Positions 1 to 11,100 of a stretch of DNA of 64,000 bases are shown piece by piece. This stretch comes from Microbacterium sp. Root166 (GTDB lineage Bacteria > Actinomycetota > Actinomycetes > Actinomycetales > Microbacteriaceae). The translations under genes and the position numbers were made by a program. The stretch is from contig NZ_LMGL01000002.1 of NCBI RefSeq assembly GCF_001427145.1, positions 639,442-703,441 of the forward strand, in the 5' to 3' direction. Each line of letters begins with the position of its first letter. Within the stretch, counting starts at the first letter, position 1. The notes beneath the pieces were generated by a model that was given only the letters and a program-made list of their open reading frames with translations, was not told the origin of the DNA and did no database searches.

Positions 1-932
1 ATGCCGGTCATCACGGGTGCGACAAGCCCGACGCCGGGATACCGCAGCGCGATCGCCGTCAGGATGACGACGATCGTCGGGGCGAGGTAGAGGAGACCGG
101 ACGGACTGAGAAGGATGCCGACAACGGCGTCGGCGCGCACAGGATCCCACTGGAGGTCTCCGCGGATCATCGCGAGCGGCCCGACCCGGAAGGCGACGCC
201 GAGCAGCATCAGCGACGCCATGAGGGCCAGAGTCGGGAAGACGACGACGATGACGTTGGCCAGGCGCGATTCCGCCCGCGAGCGGACGATGAACGACGCT
301 GCGACTGCGGCGGCGATGGCGACGAACAGTCCTGTCGAGTCCGACACCGCGGAGCAGGCGAAGAGCAGCCCGGCGCGGAATCCCGCCTGCGTATTGGCAT
401 ACGTCACGAAACGAACGAGGTCGATCATGCCGAGCCCGAAAAAGGCGAGTCCCAGCACCGACTCGAAGCTCGTCGTGACGATGTACGCGAACATGGGCGT
501 GAGAGCGAGCGTCAGGATGAAGACGACGCGGACCGGCAGCGGGAACTGCTTGCGCTGCATCGACTGGGTCACCAGCTGCAGGAGGATCCCGGCGACCAGC
601 GCACCCGCGATCCCCAGTCCGAGCGGCCCACCGGGAATGAGCACCGCAAGCAGGCTGGTGATGACCGGATACAGCTCCGCTAGGGCGACGACATCCGTCG
701 AGCCCCACGGCAGATCGGCGACCCGCGCAGCAAGCGCTCCGTTGGCGGTACCGGACCAGTCACCGCCGGATGTGACCTCGAACCATACGGCGAGAGCGAC
801 GAACGGCGAAGCGGCGAGCAGGCGCACCGCCCATCGCAGCCAGGGATTGCGGGGATAGCGGTCGATGCGCCCGGATTCGCTCTCGAGGAAGAGCGGGGCA
901 TCCCTTGCGAAGACCCCTTCAGCCGTTGTCAC
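1..932 (-). CDS. polytopic membrane protein, C-terminus beyond window edge
   Basis: An open minus-strand frame starts at GTG (930-932) and runs without a stop to the left edge, about 310 codons, so the C-terminus is missing. It has a hydrophilic N-terminus of about 30 residues and then roughly eight hydrophobic segments, including stretches such as VVFILTLALTPMFAYIV and GLFVAIAAAVAASFIV. No catalytic or transporter signature is recognised, so no function is assigned. A GGAG lies close upstream of the GTG. Its 5' end faces away from ffh, so it has its own promoter in the 100-bp gap or is a single gene. The GC-rich codon use matches its neighbours. Confidence 0.75.
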   Translation of the reverse strand, partial: MTTAEGVFARDAPLFLESESGRIDRYPRNPWLRWAVRLLAASPFVALAVWFEVTSGGDWSGTANGALAARVADLPWGSTDVVALAELYPVITSLLAVLIPGGPLGLGIAGALVAGILLQLVTQSMQRKQFPLPVRVVFILTLALTPMFAYIVTTSFESVLGLAFFGLGMIDLVRFVTYANTQAGFRAGLLFACSAVSDSTGLFVAIAAAVAASFIVRSRAESRLANVIVVVFPTLALMASLMLLGVAFRVGPLAMIRGDLQWDPVRADAVVGILLSPSGLLYLAPTIVVILTAIALRYPGVGLVAPVMTG

Positions 933-1037
933 CCATCTCCACCGATCCCCCCAGATCTGATCCGGACTCGAGTCTTCCGCTGTCCGGGTGAGTTCACGCT
1001 ACCAACCCGGATCGCGGAGCGAGGGTGGCGCGCGGCG

Positions 1038-2594
<1,557 letters not shown>

Positions 2595-2641
2595 GATCCC
2601 CCGATTCTACGCGAGCGGATGCCGCGTCCCGGCCGTGCCCG

Positions 2642-3628
2642 CTAGTGCGGGTCCAGCTCCTGGAAGAGCGTGAGCTGCAGGTCGGCCGGACCCCGCAGCC
2701 GGGCGTTGACGGAGCGCCAGGGTGTGGTGCGGGCGGATGCCTCGACGGCCGCGCCCGCGTCGGCCAGCCGCTCCACCGCCCGGGAGGTGTCGTCGACTTC
2801 GAGCGCGATCCGGATCCGGTCGCTCGTACCGCCGTCCGTCTCGACGCGGTCGATGAAGCGGATCTGTTCCGGGTTGGAGAGCTCCAGGGTCGCGCGGCCC
2901 GCGTCGAGGATGACCACGCGCGCACCGCCGTCGGCCTCGTACGCCTCGGCCTGCGGCATCCCGACGACATCGCGGTAGAACGAGACGGCCTGATCGAAGT
3001 CGGGCGCCTGAACCACGACGCGCAGCTGCCGGACGGCGGCCGAGGGGCCGAGTGCCTCGACGGTCGCCGCCGCGTCGGCGGCCTTGACGAGGAAGCGCTC
3101 GAGCGAGGTGACGCCGGCGCCGTCGTGCGCCCACGCGTCGAGGGCGGCCAGCACGGCTCCGCCCCACGCCGCGCCAGCGACCTCCGCATGAAGCCGGTCG
3201 GCACCGGCGCGCCCGAACCGGTCGGCGACCTCGCGGGCCACGCGTGCCCGGCGCACCGAGGCCTCGCGCTCGAGCTCGGTCTCCAGCCCCATCGCGGCGG
3301 CGTTCACGATGGCGAGGGCGAGGCTGTCGGGGGCGAACCGCGCGCCGACCTCGAGCACCGCGTTCCGGACGTCGGACGCGGCATCCCCCTCTGCCGTCGT
3401 GAGACGCTCCGCGAGGACCGTCAGCCGCTCGTCGAGGCCGGCCCAGAGGATGTCGGACTTCGAGGCGAAGTAGTTGAAGAAGCTCGAGCGGCTGACGCCC
3501 GCCCGGTTCGTGATGTCGGCGATCGAGGTCGCTTCGAAGCCCTGCTCGAGGAAGAGCTCGCAGGCCGCTTCGGCCAGCGTCTCCTGCGATGAGGCCTTGG
3601 GCCTCCCGACACGTCCGGTGCTGCTCAT
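2642..3628 (-). CDS. TetR-family regulator fused to a C-terminal VOC (glyoxalase-fold) domain
   Basis: This 328-residue protein has an N-terminal TetR helix-turn-helix (about residues 15-60; GVSRSSFFNYFASKSDILW is the recognition region). An all-helical ligand/dimer domain extends to about residue 195, and a vicinal-oxygen-chelate domain (about 200-325) shows FDQAVSFYRDVVGMP near its start and NARLRGPADLQLTLFQ at its end. TetR regulators are normally ~200 residues, so the VOC module is an addition. The ATG at 3628 was preferred over a TTG six bases upstream. A perfect 12-bp palindrome lies 5 bp upstream of the start, suggesting autoregulation. Ligand and targets are unknown; the VOC part may be a sensor or an enzyme. 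Confidence 0.88.
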   Translation of the reverse strand: MSSTGRVGRPKASSQETLAEAACELFLEQGFEATSIADITNRAGVSRSSFFNYFASKSDILWAGLDERLTVLAERLTTAEGDAASDVRNAVLEVGARFAPDSLALAIVNAAAMGLETELEREASVRRARVAREVADRFGRAGADRLHAEVAGAAWGGAVLAALDAWAHDGAGVTSLERFLVKAADAAATVEALGPSAAVRQLRVVVQAPDFDQAVSFYRDVVGMPQAEAYEADGGARVVILDAGRATLELSNPEQIRFIDRVETDGGTSDRIRIALEVDDTSRAVERLADAGAAVEASARTTPWRSVNARLRGPADLQLTLFQELDPH

Positions 3629-3633
3629 GCTCA

Positions 3634-3645
3634 AACGCTAGCGTT
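3634..3645. promoter_or_regulatory. 12-bp perfect palindrome, candidate operator of the TetR-VOC regulator
   Basis: AACGCTAGCGTT reads the same on both strands and sits 5 bp upstream of the regulator's ATG, between it and the divergent lipB. The position suits autorepression; binding is inferred. Confidence 0.5.
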
Positions 3646-3728
3646 CGCCGCGCATGCGCCGTCGGTATCGTAAAGTTGGACGCGATCCATCAATCACCTT
3701 CACCGTCGCCACAAGCGAAGGAGCCACG

Positions 3729-4367
3729 ATGCTCGACATCCGGACCGTCGGCCTCTCCCCTGAGTACGTCCCGTACCTCGACGGGTGGGCCCTGCAGCGC
3801 AGCATTCACGCCGAGGTCGTGGCAGGCACGCGGGCGGACACCCTGCTGCTGCTCGAGCACGAGGCGGTGTATACAGCCGGGGCCCGCACCGCCCGGCACG
3901 AGCGGCCGACCGACGGCACTCCGGTGGTGGACGTCGACCGAGGGGGCAAGATCACGTGGCACGGGCCCGGTCAGCTCGTCGGCTACCCGATCGTGCGACT
4001 GCCCGAGCCCGTGGACGTCGTCGCCCACGTTCGGCGACTCGAGCAGGTGCTGATCGACGTGCTGTTCGAGTACGACGTCGAGGGATACCGCGTCGAGGGC
4101 CGGAGCGGCGTCTGGGTGCGGCGACCGCTCGGCGAGGACAAGGTCGCCGCGATCGGCGTCCGCGTGCAGCGTGGCGTCACGATGCACGGCTTCGCGCTCA
4201 ACTGCGACAACTCACTCGCCGGGTTCCGCGGCATCATCCCCTGCGGCATCACCGACGCCGGTGTGACGACGCTGAGCGAGGTGGTGGGCTCGGACATCTC
4301 CCCCAGCGACGTGCTGGACACGGTGACCCGGGCGTTCGAAGCCGAGTACGCGGGGGTCTCGGCATGA
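3729..4367 (+). CDS. lipB: lipoyl(octanoyl) transferase LipB
   Basis: LipB moves octanoate from acyl carrier protein onto lipoyl domains of 2-oxoacid dehydrogenases and GcvH, the first step of lipoate assembly. The 212-residue product shows the family hallmarks [19 protein letters not shown], a Lys in [21 protein letters not shown] and the following catalytic Cys (NCD). The ATG at 3729 follows GGAG at good spacing and gives the usual N-terminus; upstream in-frame starts at 3654 give an unconserved extension. The stop overlaps the start of lipA (ATGA), so the two are translationally coupled. A TAAAGT about 55 nt upstream could be the -10 box. Confidence 0.96.
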   Translation: MLDIRTVGLSPEYVPYLDGWALQRSIHAEVVAGTRADTLLLLEHEAVYTAGARTARHERPTDGTPVVDVDRGGKITWHGPGQLVGYPIVRLPEPVDVVAHVRRLEQVLIDVLFEYDVEGYRVEGRSGVWVRRPLGEDKVAAIGVRVQRGVTMHGFALNCDNSLAGFRGIIPCGITDAGVTTLSEVVGSDISPSDVLDTVTRAFEAEYAGVSA

Positions 4368-5389
4368 GCGCCTGCGGCACGCCGGCCGCTCCGGCCGCCG
4401 GCGGCCCCGAGGGCCGCAAGCTCCTGCGCCTCGAGGTGCGCAACGCCCAGACGCCCATCGAGCGCAAGCCCGAGTGGATCAAGACCAAGGCGAAGATGGG
4501 CCCCGAGTACCAGGCGCTGCATTCGCTGGTGAAGACCGAGCAGCTGCACACCGTGTGCCAGGAGGCCGGGTGCCCCAACATCTACGAGTGCTGGGAGGAC
4601 CGCGAGGCGACCTTCCTCATCGGCGGCTCGCAGTGCACGCGGCGCTGCGACTTCTGCCAGATCGACACCGGCAAGCCCGCCGACTACGACAGGGATGAGC
4701 CCCGCCGCGTCGCCGAGAGCGTCGTGCGAATGCAACTGCGCTACGCCACCGTCACCGGCGTCGCCCGCGACGACCTGCCGGATGGCGGCGCCTGGCTGCA
4801 CGCCGAGACCGTCCGGCAGATCCACGCGCTGAACCCGAACACCGGCGTCGAGATCCTCGCCACCGACTTCAACGGCGACCCCGCTCTGCTGGGCGAAGTG
4901 TTCGACAGCCGTCCCGAGGTCTTCGCCCACAACGTCGAGACCGTTCCGCGCATCTTCAAGCGCATCCGTCCCGCATTCCGCTACGAGCGCTCGCTCGACG
5001 TGCTGACCCAGGCGCGCAACGCCGGGCTCATCACGAAGTCGAACCTCATCCTCGGCATGGGCGAGGAGCCCGAGGAGGTCGTGCAGGCGCTGCAGGATCT
5101 GCATGACGCCGGCACCGACATCATCACGATCACGCAGTACCTTCGGCCGACGCCGCGGCATCTCCCGGTGGACCGCTGGGTCAAGCCGCAGGAGTTCGTC
5201 GAGTTCAAGCAGGAGGCCGAGCGCATCGGCTTCCTGGGCGTGCTCGCCGGCCCGCTGGTGCGCTCGTCGTACCGCGCGGGGCGCCTGTGGGCTCAGTCGG
5301 CCGTGTCGAAGGGCCGTGAGATCCCGCCGCACATGTCGCACTTCGCGGAGAGCCTCGCCGCCGAGACGTCGTTCGCCCAGGCGGTCTGA
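4364..5389 (+). CDS. lipA: lipoyl synthase LipA
   Basis: This radical-SAM enzyme of 341 residues inserts two sulfurs into protein-bound octanoyl groups. It carries both [4Fe-4S] sites: the auxiliary cluster cysteines in [12 protein letters not shown] and the radical-SAM CxxxCxxC in CTRRCDFC. Further family motifs are [14 protein letters not shown] and [14 protein letters not shown]. The ATG overlaps the lipB stop by the ATGA arrangement, fixing the start; a longer in-frame reading (from 3785) lies in the lipB frame shadow. With lipB it forms a two-gene operon for lipoylation of pyruvate and 2-oxoglutarate dehydrogenases. Confidence 0.97.
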   Translation: MSACGTPAAPAAGGPEGRKLLRLEVRNAQTPIERKPEWIKTKAKMGPEYQALHSLVKTEQLHTVCQEAGCPNIYECWEDREATFLIGGSQCTRRCDFCQIDTGKPADYDRDEPRRVAESVVRMQLRYATVTGVARDDLPDGGAWLHAETVRQIHALNPNTGVEILATDFNGDPALLGEVFDSRPEVFAHNVETVPRIFKRIRPAFRYERSLDVLTQARNAGLITKSNLILGMGEEPEEVVQALQDLHDAGTDIITITQYLRPTPRHLPVDRWVKPQEFVEFKQEAERIGFLGVLAGPLVRSSYRAGRLWAQSAVSKGREIPPHMSHFAESLAAETSFAQAV

Positions 5390-5396
5390 GCACGGA

Positions 5397-5828
5397 TCAG
5401 GGCATCGGCCAGATGTAGGGCAGGTCATCGGGCACGTCGCCGAAGATCGGGCGATAGTGCTCGGGGTCCTTCCGGACGAGGTTGGACCGGTGCGAGAGGT
5501 GGAACGCCGGATCGCCGAGCCACCGCGGCAGCTCGACCTCCTCCTGCGCGACCCCATCTACCTCGGGGGCGAAGGCCAGCAGCTGCGGTCGCACCGAGTC
5601 GGCCCGCCCGAGCGCGGTCCAGGCATCCGTCATCGCCAGTCCGTACAGCACGAGGGCGGGCAGCCGGCCGGCCCACATCTTCGCCGCCGGATGATGACGC
5701 CAGCCGTAGCCGGGCACCGTATTGGCGCGCAGCAGCTGAAGGGTCTCGACACGCTGCTTGCCCAGCCGGAGCGGGTCGAGCACTGCCGCCGATCGCGCGA
5801 ACGACGGATAAGGCAGGAACGTCTGCAC
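5397..5828 (-). CDS. conserved small protein, MSMEG_6728-like (possible pyrimidine-dimer glycosylase relative)
   Basis: A 143-residue soluble protein with no signal peptide or membrane segment. The start MQTFLPYPSFARSAAVLD followed by LGKQRVE, the Arg/His-rich GYGWRHHPAAKMW, and the C-terminal region HLSHRSNLVRKDPEHY resemble a family of small actinobacterial proteins often named MSMEG_6728. I recall that family as distantly related to T4 endonuclease V-type pyrimidine dimer glycosylases, but this link is tentative. The start is GTG. It begins 5 bp after the stop of the upstream DUF2004-like gene and is convergent with lipA (7-bp gap). Confidence 0.7.
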   Translation of the reverse strand: MQTFLPYPSFARSAAVLDPLRLGKQRVETLQLLRANTVPGYGWRHHPAAKMWAGRLPALVLYGLAMTDAWTALGRADSVRPQLLAFAPEVDGVAQEEVELPRWLGDPAFHLSHRSNLVRKDPEHYRPIFGDVPDDLPYIWPMP

Positions 5829-5833
5829 GCGCT

Positions 5834-6334
5834 CTATTCGGCGCTGGTCACCGACAGGACGCCCGCCTGGGAGTCGAGGTTGACCAGCAGGACGTCATCG
5901 GTGGCGTCGGGATCAAGCGCGTACTCGAGCACCGCGAACGGATCGGATCCGCCGTGCTCGTCGGCGAGGATCGTCATGCTCATCAGCTGCAGCGAGCGGA
6001 TGACGTCGATGTGCGTATCGCCCGAGATGTCGACCAGCATCTCCTCGAGCGAGTCGCCGAGCGACGCCTGCTGCTGGAGGATGTACTCGGTCACCTCGCT
6101 GGTGCGATCGCTGAGCTCGTCCACCATGGCGTTGCGGGCGCTGCGGTCGATGTCCTCGATGTTCGCGATGAGCGATGCCGCGACGTCGAGTGCGGCTTCG
6201 GAGACATCCTCCTGATCGGGCGCGGTGAGATCCACCGTCACCGACTGATCCCCCAGTTCGACGTTCTCGGACCAGAAGATCGAACCGTCGGGGCCCGACT
6301 CCAGGAGTCCGAAATAGTCGTGTTCGATCGCCAT
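5834..6334 (-). CDS. DUF2004-like acidic conserved protein
   Basis: A 166-residue, strongly acidic soluble protein beginning MAIEHDYFGLLESG, a pattern I associate with the DUF2004 family. The middle part (residues about 45-130) is helical and rich in Asp/Glu. No enzyme motif is visible. A GGGG stretch precedes the ATG. The stop lies 5 bp before the next gene, so the two are probably co-transcribed. Function unknown. Confidence 0.7.
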   Translation of the reverse strand: MAIEHDYFGLLESGPDGSIFWSENVELGDQSVTVDLTAPDQEDVSEAALDVAASLIANIEDIDRSARNAMVDELSDRTSEVTEYILQQQASLGDSLEEMLVDISGDTHIDVIRSLQLMSMTILADEHGGSDPFAVLEYALDPDATDDVLLVNLDSQAGVLSVTSAE

Positions 6335-6444
6335 GTCCCCAATGAAACCAGCCCCGGCGCCGCCACGGAACCCCTGACCGCGCGTCGCGTCAATCGTTAC
6401 GCGCGCGACATCTGCCGGTGCGCCGATCGACTCGTTTCAGCGCG

Positions 6445-7317
6445 TCAATCGACCAGGGATGCCGCGAACACGTGAGGCGTGAAACCGGTCAGGTCGCCGA
6501 TCCCCTCGCCCTGGCCGAGCAGCTTCACCGGAATGCCGGTGCGCTCCTGCACCGCCAGCACGAACCCGCCCTTGGCCGAGCCGTCGAGCTTGGTGAGGAC
6601 GAGCCCGGTGACGCCGGCGTGCTCGAGGAAGGCCTGCGCCTGCATGACGCCGTTCTGCCCTGTCGTCGCGTCGAGCACCAGCAGGACCTCGCTGATCGGC
6701 GCCTGCTTCTCGATGACGCGCCGGATCTTGGTGAGCTCGTCCATGAGCCCGCCCTTGGTGTGCAGGCGGCCCGCGGTGTCGACCAGGACGATCTCGGTGC
6801 CGGTGCGCTTCGCGTACTCGATGGTCTGGAACGCGACCGAGGCGGGGTCCTGACCCTCCTGCTGGGGACGCACGATCGTGGCTCCCCCACGCTCCGCCCA
6901 GGTCGCGAGCTGGTCGACGGCAGCCGCGCGGAACGTGTCGGCCGCGCCCACCACGACCGACCGGCCGTAGCGCTGCAGGAACTTGGCGAACTTGCCGATC
7001 GTCGTGGTCTTGCCCACGCCGTTGACGCCGACCACCAGCACGACCGCCGGACGCTCGGTCAGACGCAGCGTCGAGTCGAACTTCGAGAAGTGCTCCTCGA
7101 GCGTCTCCTTGAGCATGCGCTGGAGATCGCGGGGATCGGTGGTGCGGTAGCGCTCCACCTTCTCGCGCAGCTCGTCCACGATCCGCTCGGTGATGTCGGG
7201 CCCGAAGTCCGCGGTCAACAGCGCCGACTCCAGGTCGTCCCACGTCGTCTCATCGATCGTGGGCTTGACGAACATGCCGCGCAGCGCGCGACCGAGCGAC
7301 CAGGAGCTCTCTGCCAT
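6445..7317 (-). CDS. ftsY: signal recognition particle receptor FtsY
   Basis: FtsY is the membrane-associated SRP receptor GTPase that pairs with Ffh. The 290-residue product has an N domain, a P-loop GVNGVGKTTTIGKFAKFL, DTAGRLHTKGGLMDEL and TKLDGSAKGG. The acidic A domain is nearly absent, as in many actinobacteria; an in-frame longer reading (to 7506) would add an Arg-rich, unconserved N-terminus. The ATG at 7317 lies exactly 7 nt after a TAGGCT hexamer and lacks a Shine-Dalgarno sequence, so the mRNA is probably leaderless. smc is upstream on the same strand, with one lipoprotein gene between. Confidence 0.96.
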   Translation of the reverse strand: MAESSWSLGRALRGMFVKPTIDETTWDDLESALLTADFGPDITERIVDELREKVERYRTTDPRDLQRMLKETLEEHFSKFDSTLRLTERPAVVLVVGVNGVGKTTTIGKFAKFLQRYGRSVVVGAADTFRAAAVDQLATWAERGGATIVRPQQEGQDPASVAFQTIEYAKRTGTEIVLVDTAGRLHTKGGLMDELTKIRRVIEKQAPISEVLLVLDATTGQNGVMQAQAFLEHAGVTGLVLTKLDGSAKGGFVLAVQERTGIPVKLLGQGEGIGDLTGFTPHVFAASLVD

Positions 7318-7324
7318 GCCGTCC

Positions 7325-7330
7325 AGCCTA
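7325..7330 (-). promoter_or_regulatory. -10 box (TAGGCT) for leaderless ftsY
   Basis: The hexamer ends 7 nt before the ftsY ATG, so transcription should start at or next to the start codon. No Shine-Dalgarno sequence is present. Confidence 0.55.
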
Positions 7331-7358
7331 TGGCCGGGCACCCGGGCCCGCGTGACGC

Positions 7359-8060
7359 CTAGCCCGTGAGCGGACCCACGACCACGCCCAGATGCGAGTC
7401 GGTGAGCTTCGCGAACTCCTCGTCCGCCTCGAAACCGGCGGGACACCGGATCCCGACGTAGAGCGCCGCCTCGTGGAGCCCGAACATCCGACCGGCATGC
7501 AGCCATGTCCCTCCGTCGGCGGCGCTGCCCCAGATCGCCCGGAACTCCACGGATTCGACGCCGACCATGCCCTTCAGCTCATGATCGAATGCGTGCTCGT
7601 CGACGTCCGCCCGCGTGGAGCCCGTCACGGTGCCGGCCAGGACCGAGGCCAGGAAGTCGTCCGTGAGGGTTCGGTCGTCCTGGCTCATGTCGAGGTCGGC
7701 CATCCCGCCCTGGTAGAAGCTGATCTCGCACTGGTTCGCCCCATCGAGGTAGGACCAGTTCCCATTGCCGTCGTCCGGTGACAGCACCGAGAAGCTCTCG
7801 TCCGCGAGGAATGCGTCGCCCCACTGCACCGACCACTTCGCCGGGTCGAGCTCCGCTCCGGCCTCGAACGTCAGCTCACTCGGCGGCAGATCCGGATCCG
7901 GCTGCTCCGGCGAATCCGAGTCGCCCGACGAGTCGGCCGCGTCGTCCGTCGCGACCGGCGTGATCTCGCCCAGCGACGGGACGAGGGCACAGCCGGGCAG
8001 CAGGGCGAGAGAGGCGACAAGAGCTGCCGCGCTCAGTCGGCGGCGCAGTGCGGTGTCCAT
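7359..8060 (-). CDS. putative secreted lipoprotein
   Basis: This protein of about 233 residues begins with basic residues (RRRLS), a hydrophobic stretch (AAALVASLALLPGC) and a lipobox LPGC, so it should be lipidated and anchored outside the membrane. An Asp/Ser/Glu-rich linker (DDAADSSGDSDSPEQPDP) precedes a domain of about 170 residues with no motif I recognise. The ATG at 8060 follows a TAGGGT by 7 nt, which indicates a leaderless mRNA; a GTG at 8069 overlaps that promoter box and is unlikely. It lies between smc and ftsY. Function unknown. Confidence 0.8.
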   Translation of the reverse strand: MDTALRRRLSAAALVASLALLPGCALVPSLGEITPVATDDAADSSGDSDSPEQPDPDLPPSELTFEAGAELDPAKWSVQWGDAFLADESFSVLSPDDGNGNWSYLDGANQCEISFYQGGMADLDMSQDDRTLTDDFLASVLAGTVTGSTRADVDEHAFDHELKGMVGVESVEFRAIWGSAADGGTWLHAGRMFGLHEAALYVGIRCPAGFEADEEFAKLTDSHLGVVVGPLTG

Positions 8061-8067
8061 GGCCGTC

Positions 8068-8073
8068 ACCCTA
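8068..8073 (-). promoter_or_regulatory. -10 box (TAGGGT) for leaderless lipoprotein gene
   Basis: The hexamer is 7 nt upstream of the ATG at 8060 and decides that start over the GTG at 8069. Confidence 0.5.
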
Positions 8074-8109
8074 GCCGCGGCGACTCGAGCCCCCGGGCGG
8101 CCTGTGGAA

Positions 8110-11100
8110 TCAGCTCGCCGCGCGCTCGCCCAGACGCTGACCGACGACCGCCGAGACGCCGTCCTGGCGCATCGAGACGCCGTAAAGGGCGTCGGCGATC
8201 TCCATCGTGCGCTTCTGGTGCGTGATCACGATGAGCTGGCTCGACTCCCGCAGCTGCTCGAACACACCGAGCAGCCGGCCGAGGTTGGCGTCGTCGAGAG
8301 CGGCCTCGACCTCGTCGAGGATGTAGAACGGACTCGGCCGGGCCTTGAAGATGGCGGTCAGCAGCGCCACCGCGGCCAGCGATCGCTCGCCGCCCGACAG
8401 CAGCGACAGCCGCTCGATCTTCTTCCCCACGGGGCGCACCGACACCTCGATGCCCGTCGTCAGGGGCTCGTCGGGGTTGGTGAGGGTGATGCTCCCCGAT
8501 CCGCCCGGGAAGAGGATCGGGAACACCTCGCCGAACGCGGTCTTGGTGTCTTCGAACGCGGCGAGGAAGATCACCTGCATGCGCTCGTCGAGCTCCTCGA
8601 TGATCGTCATCAGGTCCTTGCGGGTCTGGGTGAGATCGCCGAGCTGCTCCGTCAGGAAGGTGTGGCGCTGTTCGAGGGCCGCGAACTCCTCGAGCGCGAG
8701 CGGGTTCACGCGACCGAGCTGAGCGAGCTTGCGCTCGGCCTCCTGCAGGCGCTTGCGCTGCTGCGCGCGGTCGTAGGGAACGGATGCCGCTTCCTCGGCG
8801 GCGGCGTCGTCGGCCTCGCCCGGAACAGGCTGATCGGGACCATATTCCGAAATGAGAATGCCTTCGTCGAGGCTGAGTTCGGAGTGGACTCGTTCGAGGA
8901 TCCCCGTGACGTGGAGTCGCTTCTCGTGGATCTGCAGCTCGAGGCTGTGGACGCTCTCGGTGAGACCGGCCAGACGCTCCCGCGCCGTCGCCTCCTGGCG
9001 CCGCAGCTCGGCCAGTTCGCCCGTCAGCGCAGCGCGCTCGGATTCGGCGGCGGCGAGCTCCAGCCGAGCCTGCATCAGCGAGCGCTCGACCGAGTCGAGC
9101 ACCGCCGGCAGCTGCGCGGCGACGGCCGCCGCGGTCTCGCGCTGAGCCCTGCGGACCACCGCACGCCGGGCGGATTCCGCCGCCGCCTCGCGCTCCCGCT
9201 CGCGCTGACGCTCGAGCCCGGCGACGCGAGCCTCTCCGGCGCGGATGCGCTCCTTCAGCGTCTCGACGTCCAGTCGCGCGCGCATCTCGGCGTCGCGCGC
9301 GCCCTCGAGCGCTGCGAGCATTCCGTCTCGCGCCGACGCGTCGAGCATCGGCCGCGGCGCCTCGAGCGCGGCGGTGAGCTGGTCGTCGGCCGACCGGGCG
9401 GCGTCCTCGGCGTCGGCCACCGCGGCCTCGACCTGGGCGAGCCCGGCCGCGAGCCGGTCGCACTCGGCGACGGCGGCCTCGTGACGCACCGAAGCGCGGT
9501 TGACCTGCTCGGTGTGAGCGGCCAGCGCGGCGTCGTGCTCGCGCAGCGTCGCCAGAGCGGTCTTGGTGTGCTGGCGGGCGGTGTCGAGCGTTTGTGCAGC
9601 ATCGGCCAGAGCCTCGCGCAGCGAGCTCGCCACCACGGCGATCTCGTCGCGGCGCTCGGCCGCGGCATCCCGTTCCGCCGCCAGCTCGAGACGCGACCTG
9701 CCCTGTCCGGACCCGGCGCGGACGGTGTACTCGGTGACGACCTCCCCGGCGCGCGTGACGATCGTGACCGGACCGCCGACCGCGGCCGATGCCAGGACCG
9801 GCGCGGCTGCGAGAGCGGCGTCCAGGTCGTCCGCGACGACCACGAAGGACAGGATGCCGAGCACCCCGGGAGGCGCCGTCACGACGTCGCGCGCCGGGAC
9901 GATCCCGCTGATGGAGGGGAAATCCGGCCGGGCGCCGGTGGCATCGGCGATCGCGACGTCGACCGTGCCGAGGTCGCCGTCGCGGGCGAGCTGAGCGGTC
10001 GCGACGGCGTTGGCACGCGTGTCGACGAGGACGCCCTCCACGAGCGGACCGAGAGCTCCGGCGATGGCCGCCTCGTACCCCGCGGTGATCTTCACGGCGT
10101 CGCCGAGCAGACCGCGCACGCCCGCGCCGCCACGCGCGACGATCTCCGCCGCGGCGTTCTTGCCGTCCAGCGCACGGCTCAGCGCCGAGGTCTGCGCGGT
10201 GAGCGCCTCGACCTCCCGCTCGGCGGCGTGAAGGCGCTCGCGCAACGAGCCCACAGCGGCCTCCGCGTCGGTCGCCTCGCGCTGCGCGCGCTCATAGGCG
10301 CTCGCGTACTCGGCCGCAGAGCCTTCGGGCACGAGATCCGGGTCGACTCCGGCCAAGGCTTGTTCGGCCTCCGCCCGCCGGGCCAATGCGGCATCCAGCG
10401 CCCGCTGCTGACGCTCGACGCCGGCGCGCACCGCGGCCAGAGCGGATGCCGCCGCCTCGGCGGTCCCCCGGAGCGCCGTCAGGCGCATGTCGTGCTTGGA
10501 CACCAGCGCGCTCTGGGCCGCGATGTCGGTGTCGAGGGCGTCGAGCTCGGCCCGCGCGCGCATGACGTCATGCGATGCCTCGGCAGCGGCATCCTGAGCA
10601 TCACCCAGGCCGTCGCCGATCTCGTCGATCTCGGTGCGGGCCTCGTCGATCATCGCCTGCGAGACCGTCGTCAGCTCGATGCGGTCGTCGTCCTCGGCTT
10701 CGCCGAGCAGCGCGAGCCGCTGGCCCGCCAGCGCGTACAGGCTGCGCAGCCGCTCCTGCACGCGCTCGAGATCGTGGGTCGTGCGCCGGGCGGCGTCGAC
10801 CGCCTCGGAGCGCTGCTGCGCCTCGAGCAGCTCGATCCGGGCACGCGAGTTGTCGAGCTGATCCTGCAGGACCATCCGCTCGGCGTGACGCTCCTGCTCG
10901 CTGTGCGTGTGGGCGGCGAGCTCGGCACGCAGGCCGACGATCTCGTCGGCGAACAGGCGCGCCTTCGCGTCCCGCACCCGCGCGGCGATCGTGGCGGCCT
11001 CGCGCGCGATCTCGGCCTGACGACCCAGCGGCTTGAGCTGTCGGCGCAGCTCCCCGGCGAGGTCGCTCAGGCGCATGAGGTTCGCCTCCATCGCCTCGAG

